64,000 bases of DNA from Acidobacteriaceae bacterium (GCA_030038195.1 JASHPJ010000118.1:1-64000), one strand, 5' to 3'; positions 40,894 to 52,046 are shown, counted from the stretch's first letter. Made by a program: numbers and translations. The notes: generated from the sequence alone by a model not told the origin.

Positions 40894-41991
40894 TCAGTTA
40901 ACGAAACGGCGCATGCGGACATTCATGGCCACGCCCAGCGCCAGAAACGCGAACAACACCGACGATCCACCATAACTCATTAACGGTAAAGGGATTCCGG
41001 TGACTGGCATAAACCCGATGACCATGCCCACGTTGACCGCAATCTGGAAGGTCAACACAGCCACGATTCCCATGATAATGAGGGAGCCGGGCAGGTCTGC
41101 GGCTGTTTGAGCGTTCTGTATCAAACGCATCAATATGAAAAAGTATAGCAGCAGCACGAAAACTGCGCCCACAAAGCCGTGCTCTTCGCTGAACGCGGCA
41201 AAGATGAAGTCCGTATAGGGGATAGGCAAAAAGTACCCCTGCGTCTGGCTGCCCTTGGACTGCCCCTTGCCCCAGATGCCGCCGTCGCCCACGGCGATCA
41301 GCGACTGGCGAATCTGGTAGCCCGAGCCGCGGGGGTCGTTGTCCGGGTTGATAAAGCTGGTAAGCCTCGCCTTTTGATAAGGCTTGAGCACCTTCCCGCT
41401 CGACCAGACGCCGGCAATCAGCGCCGTTCCGCACACGATGAGAATCGCCGCCTGGCGGAAGCTGATGCCGCCCAGGAACAATCCCGCCACCAGGATCGGC
41501 GCGTAGGTGAGCGTGGTGCCCAGGTCGGGCTGGATGAGCACCAGCGCCATCGGCGCGCCCACCAGCGTGAACGCCTTGAAGATCTCCTTCCAGGTCAGGT
41601 TGCGCCCGCCCAGGTTGGCGAAGTACCGCGCCACCACCAGCACCAGCACCAGCTTCACCCACTCCGAGGGCTGGAACTGGACGGGGCCCACGGCGATCCA
41701 GCGCCTGGCTCCCAGCGCCTTGTGTCCCACCGCCTTGACCGCTACCAGCGACAGCAAAAAGAACCCGTACATCCACGGCGACCAGTCGAGCAGCCGGTGG
41801 TAGTCAACCTTGGCCAGCACAAACATGCCCACCAGCCCGGCGGCGATGAAGATCATCTGCTTGGACTCGAAGCTGGCAAACCGGGTGTGCACGGTGGTTG
41901 AGTAAATCTCCAGCACGGAGACGACGCACAGCACCAGCACCATGCCCAGCAGCGCCCAGTCAAAGTCGCGAAAACTGAGTAAGCGGCGCAT
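40894..41991 (-). CDS. rodA: Rod-shape SEDS glycosyltransferase RodA
   Basis: A 365-residue protein with about ten membrane segments, the peptidoglycan polymerase of the elongasome. QPDLGTTLTYAPILVAGLFL carries the catalytic-region Asp, and NVGMVIGFMPVTGIPLPLMS, YGGSS is the SEDS signature. It starts four bases after the mrdA stop. Confidence 0.97.
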   Translation of the reverse strand: MRRLLSFRDFDWALLGMVLVLCVVSVLEIYSTTVHTRFASFESKQMIFIAAGLVGMFVLAKVDYHRLLDWSPWMYGFFLLSLVAVKAVGHKALGARRWIAVGPVQFQPSEWVKLVLVLVVARYFANLGGRNLTWKEIFKAFTLVGAPMALVLIQPDLGTTLTYAPILVAGLFLGGISFRQAAILIVCGTALIAGVWSSGKVLKPYQKARLTSFINPDNDPRGSGYQIRQSLIAVGDGGIWGKGQSKGSQTQGYFLPIPYTDFIFAAFSEEHGFVGAVFVLLLYFFILMRLIQNAQTAADLPGSLIIMGIVAVLTFQIAVNVGMVIGFMPVTGIPLPLMSYGGSSVLFAFLALGVAMNVRMRRFVN

Positions 41992-41995
41992 GGCG

Positions 41996-44101
41996 TTATG
42001 GAACCTTTCCCGTGGAGGACTGGGTTTGCGCCATCAGGGCCGATCTTCCGGAGCGCCCGGCAGCGGCTGGCTGCCGTGATGCGGCTTCCTGTTTCTGAGA
42101 CGCCTGGCTCCGGGTCTTCAGCCCGCCTTCGGCCGCAAGCTGGCCGTTGGCCACCAGGAAGCTGCCGCCCTGGAGCTTTGCGCCGGAACCGTCGCCTGGG
42201 CCGCCGTGCGCGTCAGGCTCGGACCATACCGCGCCCATCTCCACGGGAGCAGGTGCCTTTTCCGGCGGCAGGTTCTTGGCCAGGCGGCGCTGCTTGTTCA
42301 CGTAGGCCTCCACCACCTTTGCGCCAATCCGCGCCGGATAAAAGCTGAACTCGCCATTCTGCCAGAGCACGGCCACCACCAGCTCCGGGTCGCGGCGCGG
42401 CGTAACGCCTACAAACCACGTGTTCGGGTAGCTCGACCGGCCCTTTTCCGCGTGGCTCAGCGCCTCGTGGCTCATCACCTGGGCCGTGCCGGTCTTGCCG
42501 GCAAAATCGATGCCCTCCAGGTGAGCTGAGCCGGCGGTATGAAACATGCCCGGCTCGGTCACCTGCGCCATGCCGTCGGTAATGGTGATCCAGTTCTGTG
42601 GATCGATGGGAACGTACGCCGTGCCCGAGCCGGGAAAGCTGTCGATCAGCGCCTTGCGGAAATCGGGCGGCAGCTCATCCGGAAATACCACGTGCGGTCG
42701 CACCAGGTGCCCTCCCGACGCGATGCCGCTGATGGCGCGCGCCAGTTGAATCGGCGTAACCTCGATCGCTCCCTGTCCGATCGCGACATCCAGCGTCTCG
42801 TCCGGATACCAGCGGTGATGGAAGTTCTTGAGCAGCCAGTCCGGCGAGGGCATCAGCCCCGCCTGTTCCCCCGGCAGGTCGATTCCGGTCTTTTGCCCGA
42901 AGCCGAACTCGGTGGCGTACTTCACAATGCGGTCGATGCCCAGCTTGTCGCCCAGCATGTAGTAAAACGTATCGCAGGAGTACGGGATCGCGTTGTGAAT
43001 GTCCACCGGACCGTGCTTTTCATCGCAATGGTGGAAGAATCCGTAGGGTCCCCATCCGCCGTTGCAGACGATGTGCATGTTCTGCGCAATGCCTTCCTGC
43101 AGTCCGGCCACCGACATGAGAATCTTGAACGTCGATCCCGGAGCAAGCTGCGCCTGGATGGCCTTGTTCATCAGCGGATGGTCAGGATCGGTGACCAGCT
43201 TGTTCCACTCCGCGCGGTTGATCTTCACCGCAAACTCATTGGGATCGAAACTGGGCCGGGATACCATGGCCAGAATCTCCCCGTTGCGCGGGTCCATGGC
43301 CACGATGGCGCCGTTGCGGTCGCCCAGCGCCAGCTCGGCCGCGCGCTGCAGATCGTTGTCGATCGTCAGCCGCAGATCCTGCCCCGGAATCGCGTGTTGC
43401 GTGCGCAGGTAGCCCACCTCGCGCCCATGGCTGTCCACGATCACGTCGCGGCTGCCGTCCTGGCCGCGCAGCAGCGCGTCGTAGGTCTCCTCCACGCCGG
43501 CCTTGCCCACCACGTCGCCCGGTTCGTAAAAGGCAAACCGTGGATTGTTCAGGTCGTCCTCACTCACCTCGCCCACGTAGCCAATCAGGTGCGCCGCAAA
43601 CCCATCACGCGGATACAGCCGGCGCTCCACATCGATGGTTTCCAGCTCCGGCAGCTCGTTGCGGTGTGCCGCGATAAAGGCCTGCTCGTCGGCCGTGATG
43701 TCCTGCTTGATGGGGATGGGCTGGTAGCCCGGCGAAGACTGATAGCGCTTCAGCGTCGCGCGCAACTGGTCCAGGTCGAGGTTCAACCCCCGCGCAATCA
43801 GCGGCAGATCGGCGTCCACGTTGTGGCTCTGCTCGCGGACCAGGAAGCAGGTAACCGAGGGGTAGTTATCGACGATCAGCCGGTTTTCGCGGTCGAACAG
43901 CTTGCCGCGCGGAGCCATGATCGGCTCCTTGCGAATGCGGTTGGCCTCGGCAAGCTGGCGGAAATTTTCCGCGCCCAGCACCTGCAGCCGCCACAGCCCA
44001 CCAGCCAGCGCGAGCACCATCAGCAGGATGCCGTACTGCACCACGGCCAACTTGACACTGGAGAGCTTTTCCTGGCGATTGCTGCTGTTGCTCGTTGACA
44101 T
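41996..44101 (-). CDS. mrdA: Penicillin-binding protein 2 (transpeptidase)
   Basis: A 701-residue monofunctional class B PBP that cross-links peptidoglycan during elongation with RodA. One N-terminal membrane anchor (VVQYGILLMVLALAGGLWRL), a dimerisation/pedestal domain, then SxxK as STFK (LAPGSTFKILMSVAG), SCD in PYSCDTFYYMLG and KTG in FAGKTGTAQV. A 75-residue Ala/Gln/Gly-rich tail follows the domain, longer than usual. Confidence 0.96.
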   Translation of the reverse strand: MSTSNSSNRQEKLSSVKLAVVQYGILLMVLALAGGLWRLQVLGAENFRQLAEANRIRKEPIMAPRGKLFDRENRLIVDNYPSVTCFLVREQSHNVDADLPLIARGLNLDLDQLRATLKRYQSSPGYQPIPIKQDITADEQAFIAAHRNELPELETIDVERRLYPRDGFAAHLIGYVGEVSEDDLNNPRFAFYEPGDVVGKAGVEETYDALLRGQDGSRDVIVDSHGREVGYLRTQHAIPGQDLRLTIDNDLQRAAELALGDRNGAIVAMDPRNGEILAMVSRPSFDPNEFAVKINRAEWNKLVTDPDHPLMNKAIQAQLAPGSTFKILMSVAGLQEGIAQNMHIVCNGGWGPYGFFHHCDEKHGPVDIHNAIPYSCDTFYYMLGDKLGIDRIVKYATEFGFGQKTGIDLPGEQAGLMPSPDWLLKNFHHRWYPDETLDVAIGQGAIEVTPIQLARAISGIASGGHLVRPHVVFPDELPPDFRKALIDSFPGSGTAYVPIDPQNWITITDGMAQVTEPGMFHTAGSAHLEGIDFAGKTGTAQVMSHEALSHAEKGRSSYPNTWFVGVTPRRDPELVVAVLWQNGEFSFYPARIGAKVVEAYVNKQRRLAKNLPPEKAPAPVEMGAVWSEPDAHGGPGDGSGAKLQGGSFLVANGQLAAEGGLKTRSQASQKQEAASRQPAAAGRSGRSALMAQTQSSTGKVP

Positions 44102-44208
44102 CCGATTTTGCCTGAAAAATCAGACCTTTCTTAGCATAGCGCGTATTGCGGTTTCTGCGCAGAACGTGGTCCATGAGACGGTTGCCTCAATAGAAACGAG
44201 GGGGCAGT

Positions 44209-44730
44209 TCAGTCCTTCAACTGCAGCCGGTCCAGCAGCGGAAACACGATGAGCGCAATCACCGAATTGCCAATGGCAATATAAAGCTGCGTCAGCCAGC
44301 TCCATTCCAGATCGAGTCCCAGCAGCACGCGGTAGACGAAGAAATAAATCGCGCTCGACAGCAGCGACAGCAGAAAATTCAGCATCAGCCGGATGGTGAA
44401 GTTCTCCACGTCGATGCGGATGCCCACCGACGCCGCCAGGAACCCCACCGCCGTCTTCGCAATCCCGTTCATGCCGATGGCGTGCCGCGACAGCGCATCC
44501 TCAAAGATGCCCATCACCGCGCCCATCAGCGTGCCTTGAATCGGACTCCGCCGGCCCAGCGCGAAGTAAACCGTCACCACCAGTGGCAGGTCGAACCACG
44601 CGTAGCGCCCCAGCGGACGCGGCAGCCAGGCCTGCAGCACCAGCGCCAGCAGTGGAACCAGCCCGTAGACGATCAGCGGGTAGCGGTGAATCTCCATATC
44701 GCGCCGGGCGTCGGCGCCGAGCAAGGACAT
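44209..44730 (-). CDS. mreD: Rod-shape protein MreD
   Basis: A 173-residue protein with about five hydrophobic segments and the family pattern YFALGRRSPIQGTLMGAVMG, IFEDAL. It is the integral membrane member of the MreBCD complex. It starts three bases after the mreC stop; 107 bases without recognisable features separate it from mrdA. Confidence 0.92.
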   Translation of the reverse strand: MSLLGADARRDMEIHRYPLIVYGLVPLLALVLQAWLPRPLGRYAWFDLPLVVTVYFALGRRSPIQGTLMGAVMGIFEDALSRHAIGMNGIAKTAVGFLAASVGIRIDVENFTIRLMLNFLLSLLSSAIYFFVYRVLLGLDLEWSWLTQLYIAIGNSVIALIVFPLLDRLQLKD

Positions 44731-44733
44731 GGC

Positions 44734-45945
44734 TTACGGATTCCTCCCCGGTCCTTTTTGCGCGCCGCTTTGCGGCTCGGCCGGCGATTCCGGCTTCGGC
44801 GCAGTCCCCGGCGCGGATTGCGAGTCCGTACCCACGTCCGGCGTGGGTGCGGCGCCCGGCGAAAAGCGGTCAGGATGCAGCGGCTGCGGCGGAGGCGTCA
44901 TGGGATTGGGCGGCGTGTCGTCGTTGAGCGGCTGCTGATCCGCGGGCACGTTCGGCTCGATCAGGCCCGGCAGGTGCTCGGCCATGATCTGCGAGGCCTT
45001 CAACTGGTCCTTGATGGCCTGCGCCTCGGCGCCTTTCACCTCTTCGCTGGTTTCGATGTCCTTCTGCTCCTGGTCAGAGAACCGCGGCTGCATGGAGGTG
45101 ATCACCAGCACCTCGTCGAGCTGGTCCAGGTGCGCCGCCGACTTCACCATCACGTCGATAAACGCGTCGCGCTCCGGGTCGCGCACCACCTTTTCGACCA
45201 CTCCCACCGGCAGCCCGCGCGGAAAGATCAGGTCGCCGCCCGCCGTCAGCACCGTTTCGCCCGGCTTGATGCGCTCGTCGGCCAGGATGCCCACGATCAT
45301 CAACTGCCCGTCCACGTCGCCGCGCAGAATGCCGCGGATGCGCGTCGTCTCCAGGATCACCCCGGCCCCGCTGGTCTGGTCGTTGATGGCCAGCACCTGC
45401 GCGGTGTGCGGAAACACGTCGCGCACCTTGCCCACGATGCCGTCCGGCGTGATCACCGCCATATCCGGCTTGAGCCCGTTCTGCGAGCCCTTGTCGATAT
45501 AAAAAACGTGCGACTGCGAGCTGCCGCTGGAGCCGATGGCCTGCGCCGCCACCGTCGAGTAGATGTACTTCTCCTGGAATCCAAGCAGCCCCTGCAGCCG
45601 CTGCCCCTGCCGCGCGTCTTCCAGCAGTTGCGCCTGCTCGAGGCGCAGCCGGTCGATGGTCCGCTGCAGCTCCTGGTTCTGGTGACGCACATTGCGCAGG
45701 TCGAAGTAGTCGCTCCACACGTACTGCACGCCGAGCTTCGAGCCGTGAATCGCACGCTCAAACGGAGAAACAATCGCCTCCGCCCACAGCCGGATCAGCC
45801 GCACGCCCGGTCCGTCGTTCGGGTCCAGGCTTGCTCTTCCCGTGCTGTTGACGCGTCGCACCTGCACGGCAAGCCCCACGATCTGCGCCACCAGGATGGC
45901 CAGCAGCACCAGCAGGTTGCGGTAGCGGACGAAGAAGGATTCCAT
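44734..45945 (-). CDS. mreC: Rod-shape protein MreC
   Basis: A 403-residue periplasmic scaffold. One N-terminal membrane segment (LLVLLAILVAQIVGLAVQV), a coiled coil (about residues 80-115, LRNVRHQNQELQRTIDRLRL) and the beta domain (VITPDGIVGKVRDVFPHTAQ, GILRGDVDGQLMIVGI, GLPVGVVEKV). The last 120 residues are a Pro/Gln/Ala-rich tail not found in E. coli MreC. Confidence 0.96.
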   Translation of the reverse strand: MESFFVRYRNLLVLLAILVAQIVGLAVQVRRVNSTGRASLDPNDGPGVRLIRLWAEAIVSPFERAIHGSKLGVQYVWSDYFDLRNVRHQNQELQRTIDRLRLEQAQLLEDARQGQRLQGLLGFQEKYIYSTVAAQAIGSSGSSQSHVFYIDKGSQNGLKPDMAVITPDGIVGKVRDVFPHTAQVLAINDQTSGAGVILETTRIRGILRGDVDGQLMIVGILADERIKPGETVLTAGGDLIFPRGLPVGVVEKVVRDPERDAFIDVMVKSAAHLDQLDEVLVITSMQPRFSDQEQKDIETSEEVKGAEAQAIKDQLKASQIMAEHLPGLIEPNVPADQQPLNDDTPPNPMTPPPQPLHPDRFSPGAAPTPDVGTDSQSAPGTAPKPESPAEPQSGAQKGPGRNP

Positions 45946-45951
45946 GGTCGC

Positions 45952-46047
45952 CAGGGACTAGGGACCAGGAACTAGGGAATAAGGAGTGGAGATGAGCCTT
46001 GGGCGGTCAAGTTTTTCTAGTCCCTATTCCCTGGTCCCTAGTCCCTG
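45952..46047. repeat. Family B heptad inverted repeat (mreB-mreC)
   Basis: Left arm 45952-45982, right arm 46017-46047. Eighteen bases at the outer ends (CAGGGACTAGGGACCAGG and complement) pair perfectly. The loop is 34 bases. This copy fills nearly the whole spacer between the two genes. Confidence 0.85.
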
Positions 46048-46053
46048 CTTTTA

Positions 46054-47124
<1,071 letters not shown>

Positions 47125-47126
47125 CT

Positions 47127-47152
47127 AGATTTCTACCTCGAAATCTATTGTA
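47127..47152 (-). promoter_or_regulatory. mreB promoter -10 and adjacent dyad
   Basis: On the minus strand TACAAT occupies 47147-47152. Between it and the start, AGATTTC (47127-47133) and GAAATCT (47140-47146) form a perfect 7-bp dyad with a 6-base centre. It could be an operator or a 5' stem on the mreB mRNA. No clear -35 is seen. Confidence 0.4.
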
Positions 47153-47389
47153 CGGCCAACCAGCGGGCCCACGCAGCGTAGGAAAAGCCCGCGGAATACA
47201 AGGTGAAACCATGGTTTCCCGAATTGGATATCACAATTGGAAAGAGCCGCCCGCACCCCATCCTTGCGTCCGCCACGGCGGATTTCTGTCGCAGGAGCAG
47301 GTCGCCACCTGCCCGGCTTGACCGATCCGGTCGAACCCCGTCTTCTTCCCGCCCGCGTTACCATGAACAACGTCAACGCACGAGGATCT

Positions 47390-48877
47390 ATGAGCCATCC
47401 CGTCTACCACAACCTCATCGGCGGCGCATGGGTTCCGGCTGCCAGCGGCAAGACCTTTCTGAACCTGAATCCCGCAGACAGCGCCGACGTCATCGGCGCA
47501 TTCCCTTCGTCCGACGCCGAAGACGTAAACCGCGCCGTCGCCGCCGCAAAGAAAGCCTTCATCACCTGGCGTCTGGTTCCCGCCCCCAAGCGCGCGGAGA
47601 TTCTGGTTCGCGCCGGCAATCTCCTGGTCCAGAACAAGGAGAAATACGCGCGCGCGATGACCCGCGAGATGGGCAAGGTGCTGGCCGAAACCCGCGGCGA
47701 CGTGCAGGAGGCCATTGACGAAGCCTTCTACGTGGCTGGCGAAGGCCGCCGGCTCTTCGGCGTCACCACGCCTTCCGAGCTGCAGAACAAATTCGCCATG
47801 AGCATGCGCATGCCGCTCGGCGTCGTGGGCCTCATCACACCGTGGAACTTCCCCATGGCCATCCCAAGCTGGAAGCTCTTCCCCGCGCTGGTGGCCGGCA
47901 ACACCTGCGTCATCAAGCCGGCGGAAGACACGCCGCTCTCCACCTACAACCTGATGCAGACGCTCATCGAAGCCGGCCTGCCGCCGGGCGTGGTCAATAT
48001 CGTCTCTGGCTTTGGCCCGCACGCCGGCGCGCCGCTCGTCGAGCATCGCGACGTGCGCGCCATCAGCTTTACCGGATCGAGCGAAGTGGGCTCGCTGGTA
48101 GGCCAGCGCGCCGCGGCCAGCTTCAAGCCGGTCTCACTGGAAATGGGCGGCAAGAATGCCATGATCGTCCTCGACGACGCCAACCTCGATCTCGCGCTCG
48201 ACGGCGCGCTGTGGGGCGCGTTCGGCACCACCGGCCAGCGCTGCACCGCCACCAGCCGCATCCTGCTGCAGAAGGGAATTGCCGCCGAGTTCACCGAAAA
48301 GCTCGTCGCCCGCGCCAGAAAGCTCAAAGTCGGCAACGGACTCGACGCTGGCATCGAAGTCGGCCCGCAGGTGAACCGGCAGCAGATCGAGACCTCGCAG
48401 AAGTACGTCGAGATTGCGCTCGCCGAAGGAGCAAAGCTGCTCACCGGTGGCCGCGCGCTGACCGAAGGGCCTTACGCACACGGAAACTTCTTTGAGCCAA
48501 CGGTCTTCGGCAGCGTTTCACCAGCCATGCGCATCGCCCGCGAAGAGGTCTTCGGCCCGGTTGTCTCACTCATCGAGTTCGACACCTTCGAGCAGGCCAT
48601 CGAGATCGCCAACTCCATCGACTACGGCCTCTCCACCGCGCTCTACACGAAGAATGTGAACCGCGCCTTCGCCGCCATTCGCGACCTCGAAGCCGGCATC
48701 ACCTACATCAATGCGCCCACCATCGGCGCGGAGGTGCACTTGCCCTTCGGCGGCGTCAAGCAAACCGGCAACGGCCACCGCGAAGGCCTGAGCGCCATCG
48801 ACTTCTTCACCACGTGGAAGGCGGTCTACGTCGATTACTCTGACAAGCTGCAACGGGCGCAGATCGATAACCAGTAG
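47390..48877 (+). CDS. NAD(P)-dependent aldehyde dehydrogenase
   Basis: A 495-residue oxidoreductase from the ATG at 47390 ([20 protein letters not shown]), chosen because GAGGATCT lies directly before it; an in-frame ATG at 47363 has no such site. The catalytic Cys is about residue 285 in [12 protein letters not shown] and the general-base Glu about 251 in [27 protein letters not shown] and GSSEVG line the cofactor site. The sequence style is close to alpha-ketoglutarate semialdehyde or related semialdehyde dehydrogenases; the exact substrate cannot be read. Confidence 0.9.
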   Translation: MSHPVYHNLIGGAWVPAASGKTFLNLNPADSADVIGAFPSSDAEDVNRAVAAAKKAFITWRLVPAPKRAEILVRAGNLLVQNKEKYARAMTREMGKVLAETRGDVQEAIDEAFYVAGEGRRLFGVTTPSELQNKFAMSMRMPLGVVGLITPWNFPMAIPSWKLFPALVAGNTCVIKPAEDTPLSTYNLMQTLIEAGLPPGVVNIVSGFGPHAGAPLVEHRDVRAISFTGSSEVGSLVGQRAAASFKPVSLEMGGKNAMIVLDDANLDLALDGALWGAFGTTGQRCTATSRILLQKGIAAEFTEKLVARARKLKVGNGLDAGIEVGPQVNRQQIETSQKYVEIALAEGAKLLTGGRALTEGPYAHGNFFEPTVFGSVSPAMRIAREEVFGPVVSLIEFDTFEQAIEIANSIDYGLSTALYTKNVNRAFAAIRDLEAGITYINAPTIGAEVHLPFGGVKQTGNGHREGLSAIDFFTTWKAVYVDYSDKLQRAQIDNQ

Positions 48878-48880
48878 CAA

Positions 48881-49168
48881 TCATGTTCTGCGCATTTTTC
48901 GGGACATTCCTGGTCTTTCGGGAATCTCTCGAATTGCCTCCTCGACAAGCTTGTCCAGCGGCTGCATTCCCATCTGTTCGAGGATGTACTGCATTCGTTC
49001 ATGCAATATCTGGTTGCGGCTGTTCGGATGAAACGAATTGACTGTTTCGCAGTAGTCGCTGAACTGATCGGGTGTATTGTGAAAATGATGAAGGTGTGAT
49101 TCAAACACGCTGTCAGAGTTGGGACTTCTTAGACTTTTCAGTAGCTTGATCGTGTCCTCTTTTGACAT
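48881..49168 (-). CDS. Small protein of unknown function, lower-GC
   Basis: A 95-residue soluble protein from the ATG at 49168 (MSKEDTIKLLKSLRSPNSDS), with GAAGAAGGTG as Shine-Dalgarno. Not recognised. It is His- and Asn-containing in the middle (SHLHHFHNTPDQFSDY) and ends basic. Base composition is visibly less GC-rich than its neighbours, which suggests acquisition. It is divergent from the addiction module 60 bases away and convergent with the aldehyde dehydrogenase gene. Confidence 0.7.
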   Translation of the reverse strand: MSKEDTIKLLKSLRSPNSDSVFESHLHHFHNTPDQFSDYCETVNSFHPNSRNQILHERMQYILEQMGMQPLDKLVEEAIREIPERPGMSRKMRRT

Positions 49169-49216
49169 AGCACCTTCTTCTGAAAACTGCACCTTCTGCT
49201 TGTTGATATTTCGCGC

Positions 49217-49222
49217 TACAAT
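49217..49222 (+). promoter_or_regulatory. -10-like TACAAT six bases before a start codon
   Basis: TACAAT ends six bases before the antitoxin ATG, with no Shine-Dalgarno between, which would give a leaderless transcript. Confidence 0.35.
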
Positions 49223-49228
49223 TCTGCC

Positions 49229-49498
49229 ATGCCGTACTCCTTCGAGGAAGTCCGACAATTCGCGCAGCAACTCCCGGCGGACCAGCAAATCCTGCTGGCC
49301 GAGTCACTTCTGGGCGGCATCGGCCCAGCGGACGAGCAACTCTCCGCGGCTGAAGTCGATGCAGCCTGGGGTGACGAGATCAAGCGCCGCCTCGATGAGA
49401 TCGACTCGGGCAAAGTGAAGATGATCCCCGGCGAGGAAGTCATGGCGAGCATGCTCGACCGGCTCTCGCCTGAGGTGCGCGCGCGACTGGGAAAGTGA
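49229..49498 (+). CDS. Addiction-module antitoxin (unstable antitoxin family)
   Basis: An 89-residue protein of the putative addiction-module component family: FEEVRQFAQQLPADQQILLA, LLGG, then AWGDEIKRRLDEIDSGKVKM and GEEVMA. Family members precede ParE/RelE-type toxins. The stop overlaps the toxin GTG by four bases (GTGA). Confidence 0.85.
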   Translation: MPYSFEEVRQFAQQLPADQQILLAESLLGGIGPADEQLSAAEVDAAWGDEIKRRLDEIDSGKVKMIPGEEVMASMLDRLSPEVRARLGK

Positions 49499-49795
49499 AG
49501 CCGCTCGAGTATCACCCCGAAGCCCAATCCGAAATCGATTCGGCGCACGACTGGTACCGTCGCCAGAGTCTTCCTGCGGGAGACGGTTTTTTCGAAGAGC
49601 TGATCCCGGTTCTCGACCGCATCACCGGCCATCCGAGCCTGTATCCACACTACCTGCATGGATACGCAGCGTGCCGTCCTCTCCCGCTATCCTTATTCTG
49701 TTGTCTTCCGCGAACGCCTTCACGATATTCAGATTGTCGCTGTCGCCCATGCCAAGCGCCGCCCTGGCTATTGGACGAAGAGACTGAAGCAATAA
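49495..49795 (+). pseudogene. ParE/RelE-type toxin, frameshifted
   Basis: From the GTG it reads MKPLEYHPEAQSEIDSAHDW ... PHYLHGY, a ParE-type N-terminus. After GGATAC (to 49665) the frame runs into junk, but skipping one G at 49666 restores QRAVLSRYPYSVVFRERLHD and AHAKRRPGYWTKRLKQ, the canonical end with R, Y and W. The stop in the restored frame is at 49793-49795, giving about 99 residues. Either a pseudogene, a sequencing error or, less likely, programmed frameshifting. Confidence 0.85.
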
Positions 49796-49805
49796 CAGGA
49801 GCCTT

Positions 49806-50846
49806 ATGGAAACTGCCTATCTTCCTGATCCAAACCGCTATGACCACGCCACTTTCCGCCGCTGCGGCAACTCCGGCCTTGTCCTGCCGGCAATCACGCT
49901 CGGCCTGTGGCAGAACTTCGGCGGTGCCGATGTCTTTGAGACCGGCCGCGCCATGATCCGCCGCGCCTTCGACCGCGGCGTGACGCACTTTGATCTCGCC
50001 AACAACTACGGCCCTCCCTACGGCTCGGCGGAAGAAAACTTCGGCGCCATCCTGCGCAAAGACTTCCGCGGCCTGCGCAACGAGCTTCTTATCTCCACCA
50101 AGGCCGGATGGGACATGTGGCCCGGCCCTTACGGCATCGGCGGGTCGCGCAAGTATCTGCTCGCCTCGCTCGACGACAGCCTCAAGCGCATGGGTCTCGA
50201 CTACGTCGATATCTTCTACGCGCACCGCCCCTGGGACAACGCGCCGCTCGAAGAGACCATGGGCGCGCTGGTGACCGCCGTGCAGCGGGGCAAGGCGCTT
50301 TACGCGGGCATCTCTTCCTACAGTCCCGAGCGCACGCGCCAGGCTGCACAGATTCTCAGGAGCAGCGGTGTTCCGCTCCTCATTCATCAGCCTTCGTATT
50401 CCATGCTCAATCGCTGGATCGAAAAAGAGCTGCTCGCCACGCTCGACGAGCTCGGCGCCGGCTGCATCGCCTTCTCGCCGCTGGCGCAGGGCCTGCTCAC
50501 CGGCAAATATCTCAAGGGCGTTCCGGCTGACTCCCGCGCCACTGCGCAGAACTCATCCCTGCTGAGCGAGTTCCTGAGCGAAGCAAATCTCAAGCGTGTG
50601 CGCGCGCTCAACGACATTGCCGCCAGCCGCGGCCAGACCCTCGCCCAGATGGCCATCGCCTGGGTGCTGCGCGACCGCCGCGTGACCTCCGCGCTCATCG
50701 GCGCGCGCAACGTGCAGCAGCTTGATGACTCGCTCGACGCGGTCAAGAAGCTCGGCTTCACAGCCGCCGAGCTGGCCGAGATCGACCGCCACGCGCAGGA
50801 GAGCGGCATCGATCTATGGCGCGAGGCGCGCGAGGCCATGGCTTGA
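49806..50846 (+). CDS. Aldo/keto reductase, YghZ-like
   Basis: A 346-residue NADPH-dependent reductase. The catalytic tetrad is visible: Asp and Tyr in HFDLANNYGPPYGSAEENF, Lys in ISTKAGWDMWPGPYG and His in IFYAHRPWDN. The YGPPYGSAE and GPYG spacing matches the YghZ/Gpr subgroup that reduces L-glyceraldehyde 3-phosphate and methylglyoxal. It starts ten bases after the broken toxin gene. Confidence 0.9.
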   Translation: METAYLPDPNRYDHATFRRCGNSGLVLPAITLGLWQNFGGADVFETGRAMIRRAFDRGVTHFDLANNYGPPYGSAEENFGAILRKDFRGLRNELLISTKAGWDMWPGPYGIGGSRKYLLASLDDSLKRMGLDYVDIFYAHRPWDNAPLEETMGALVTAVQRGKALYAGISSYSPERTRQAAQILRSSGVPLLIHQPSYSMLNRWIEKELLATLDELGAGCIAFSPLAQGLLTGKYLKGVPADSRATAQNSSLLSEFLSEANLKRVRALNDIAASRGQTLAQMAIAWVLRDRRVTSALIGARNVQQLDDSLDAVKKLGFTAAELAEIDRHAQESGIDLWREAREAMA

Positions 50847-50930
50847 AGCTTCCTACGTCGCCGCGACTTGTTTTGAGTCGCGCCCAGTCGGCGCGCATCC
50901 AAACCAGACGGGATCACGAAGGAGCAGGCA

Positions 50931-52046
50931 ATGGTTATCGGCGTTCCCAAGGAGATCAAGGACAACGAAGCCCGCGTGGGCGTAACGCCTGCCGGCGTAA
51001 AGGCACTCGCCGAGGCCGGCCACGATGTGCTCGTCGAAACCCAGGCCGGCGCGGAGTCCGGATTCCCCGACGAGGAGTATCAAAACGCCGGCGCGGAGAT
51101 GGTGGGCGACGCCGGCCATGTCTGGGGCAAGTCCGACATGGTGGTCAAGGTCAAGGAGCCCGTCGAGAGCGAGTACGTCTACTTCCGCGAAGGACTGGTT
51201 CTCTTCACCTATCTTCACCTCGCCCCGCTGCGCACACTCACCGACAAGCTGCTCGAGTCGAAGGTGATCGGCATCGCCTATGAAACCGTGCGCGACAAGC
51301 ACGGCACTCTGCCGCTGCTCATGCCCATGAGCGAAGTGGCCGGCCGCATGAGCGTGCAGGTGGGCGCAACCTATCTTGAAAAAGAGTGTGGCGGACGGGG
51401 CATTCTGCTGGGCGGTGTTCCCGGCGTGCCGCCCGCGCATGTCACCATCCTCGGCGGCGGCATTGTCGGCACCAACGCGGCGCGCATCGCGCTCGGCTTC
51501 GGCGCCAAGACCACGCTGATCGATATGAATCTGAATCGCCTGCGCGAGCTCGAAGACATCTTCGGCGGCCGTCTCTACACGCTTGCCTCGAACAGCTACA
51601 ACATCGCGCAAGCCACGCGCGAAGCCGACCTCGTCATCGGCGGCGTGCTCATCCCCGGAGCCACCGCGCCCAAGCTCGTCACCCGCGAGATGGTCTCACG
51701 CATGAAGCCCGGCGCGGTGATCGTCGATGTGGCCATTGATCAGGGTGGATGCGTTGAAACCGCGCGACCCACCTCGCACTCCAATCCCAGCTACAAGGTC
51801 GATGGCGTGGTGCACTATTGCGTCACCAACATGCCGGGCGCTGTGCCGCACACCTCCACACTCGCGCTCACCAACTCGACCTTCCCCTACGTGCTGCGTC
51901 TCGCCAACCTCGGCGCGCGTGAAGCGCTGCGCCAGGATGCGGGCCTTGCGGAGGGCCTCAATACGTGGCATGGAGCGCTCACCCATCGCGGCGTGGCCGA
52001 AAGCCAGAAGCGCGCGTGGACCGCGGCTTCGCAGGTGATTGCGTAG
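50931..52046 (+). CDS. ald: Alanine dehydrogenase
   Basis: A 371-residue NAD-dependent enzyme that deaminates L-alanine to pyruvate. [20 protein letters not shown] is the family start; [20 protein letters not shown] and the Rossmann motif [20 protein letters not shown] follow. [20 protein letters not shown] and [11 protein letters not shown] are diagnostic. GGAGCAGG precedes the ATG. Confidence 0.96.
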   Translation: MVIGVPKEIKDNEARVGVTPAGVKALAEAGHDVLVETQAGAESGFPDEEYQNAGAEMVGDAGHVWGKSDMVVKVKEPVESEYVYFREGLVLFTYLHLAPLRTLTDKLLESKVIGIAYETVRDKHGTLPLLMPMSEVAGRMSVQVGATYLEKECGGRGILLGGVPGVPPAHVTILGGGIVGTNAARIALGFGAKTTLIDMNLNRLRELEDIFGGRLYTLASNSYNIAQATREADLVIGGVLIPGATAPKLVTREMVSRMKPGAVIVDVAIDQGGCVETARPTSHSNPSYKVDGVVHYCVTNMPGAVPHTSTLALTNSTFPYVLRLANLGAREALRQDAGLAEGLNTWHGALTHRGVAESQKRAWTAASQVIA

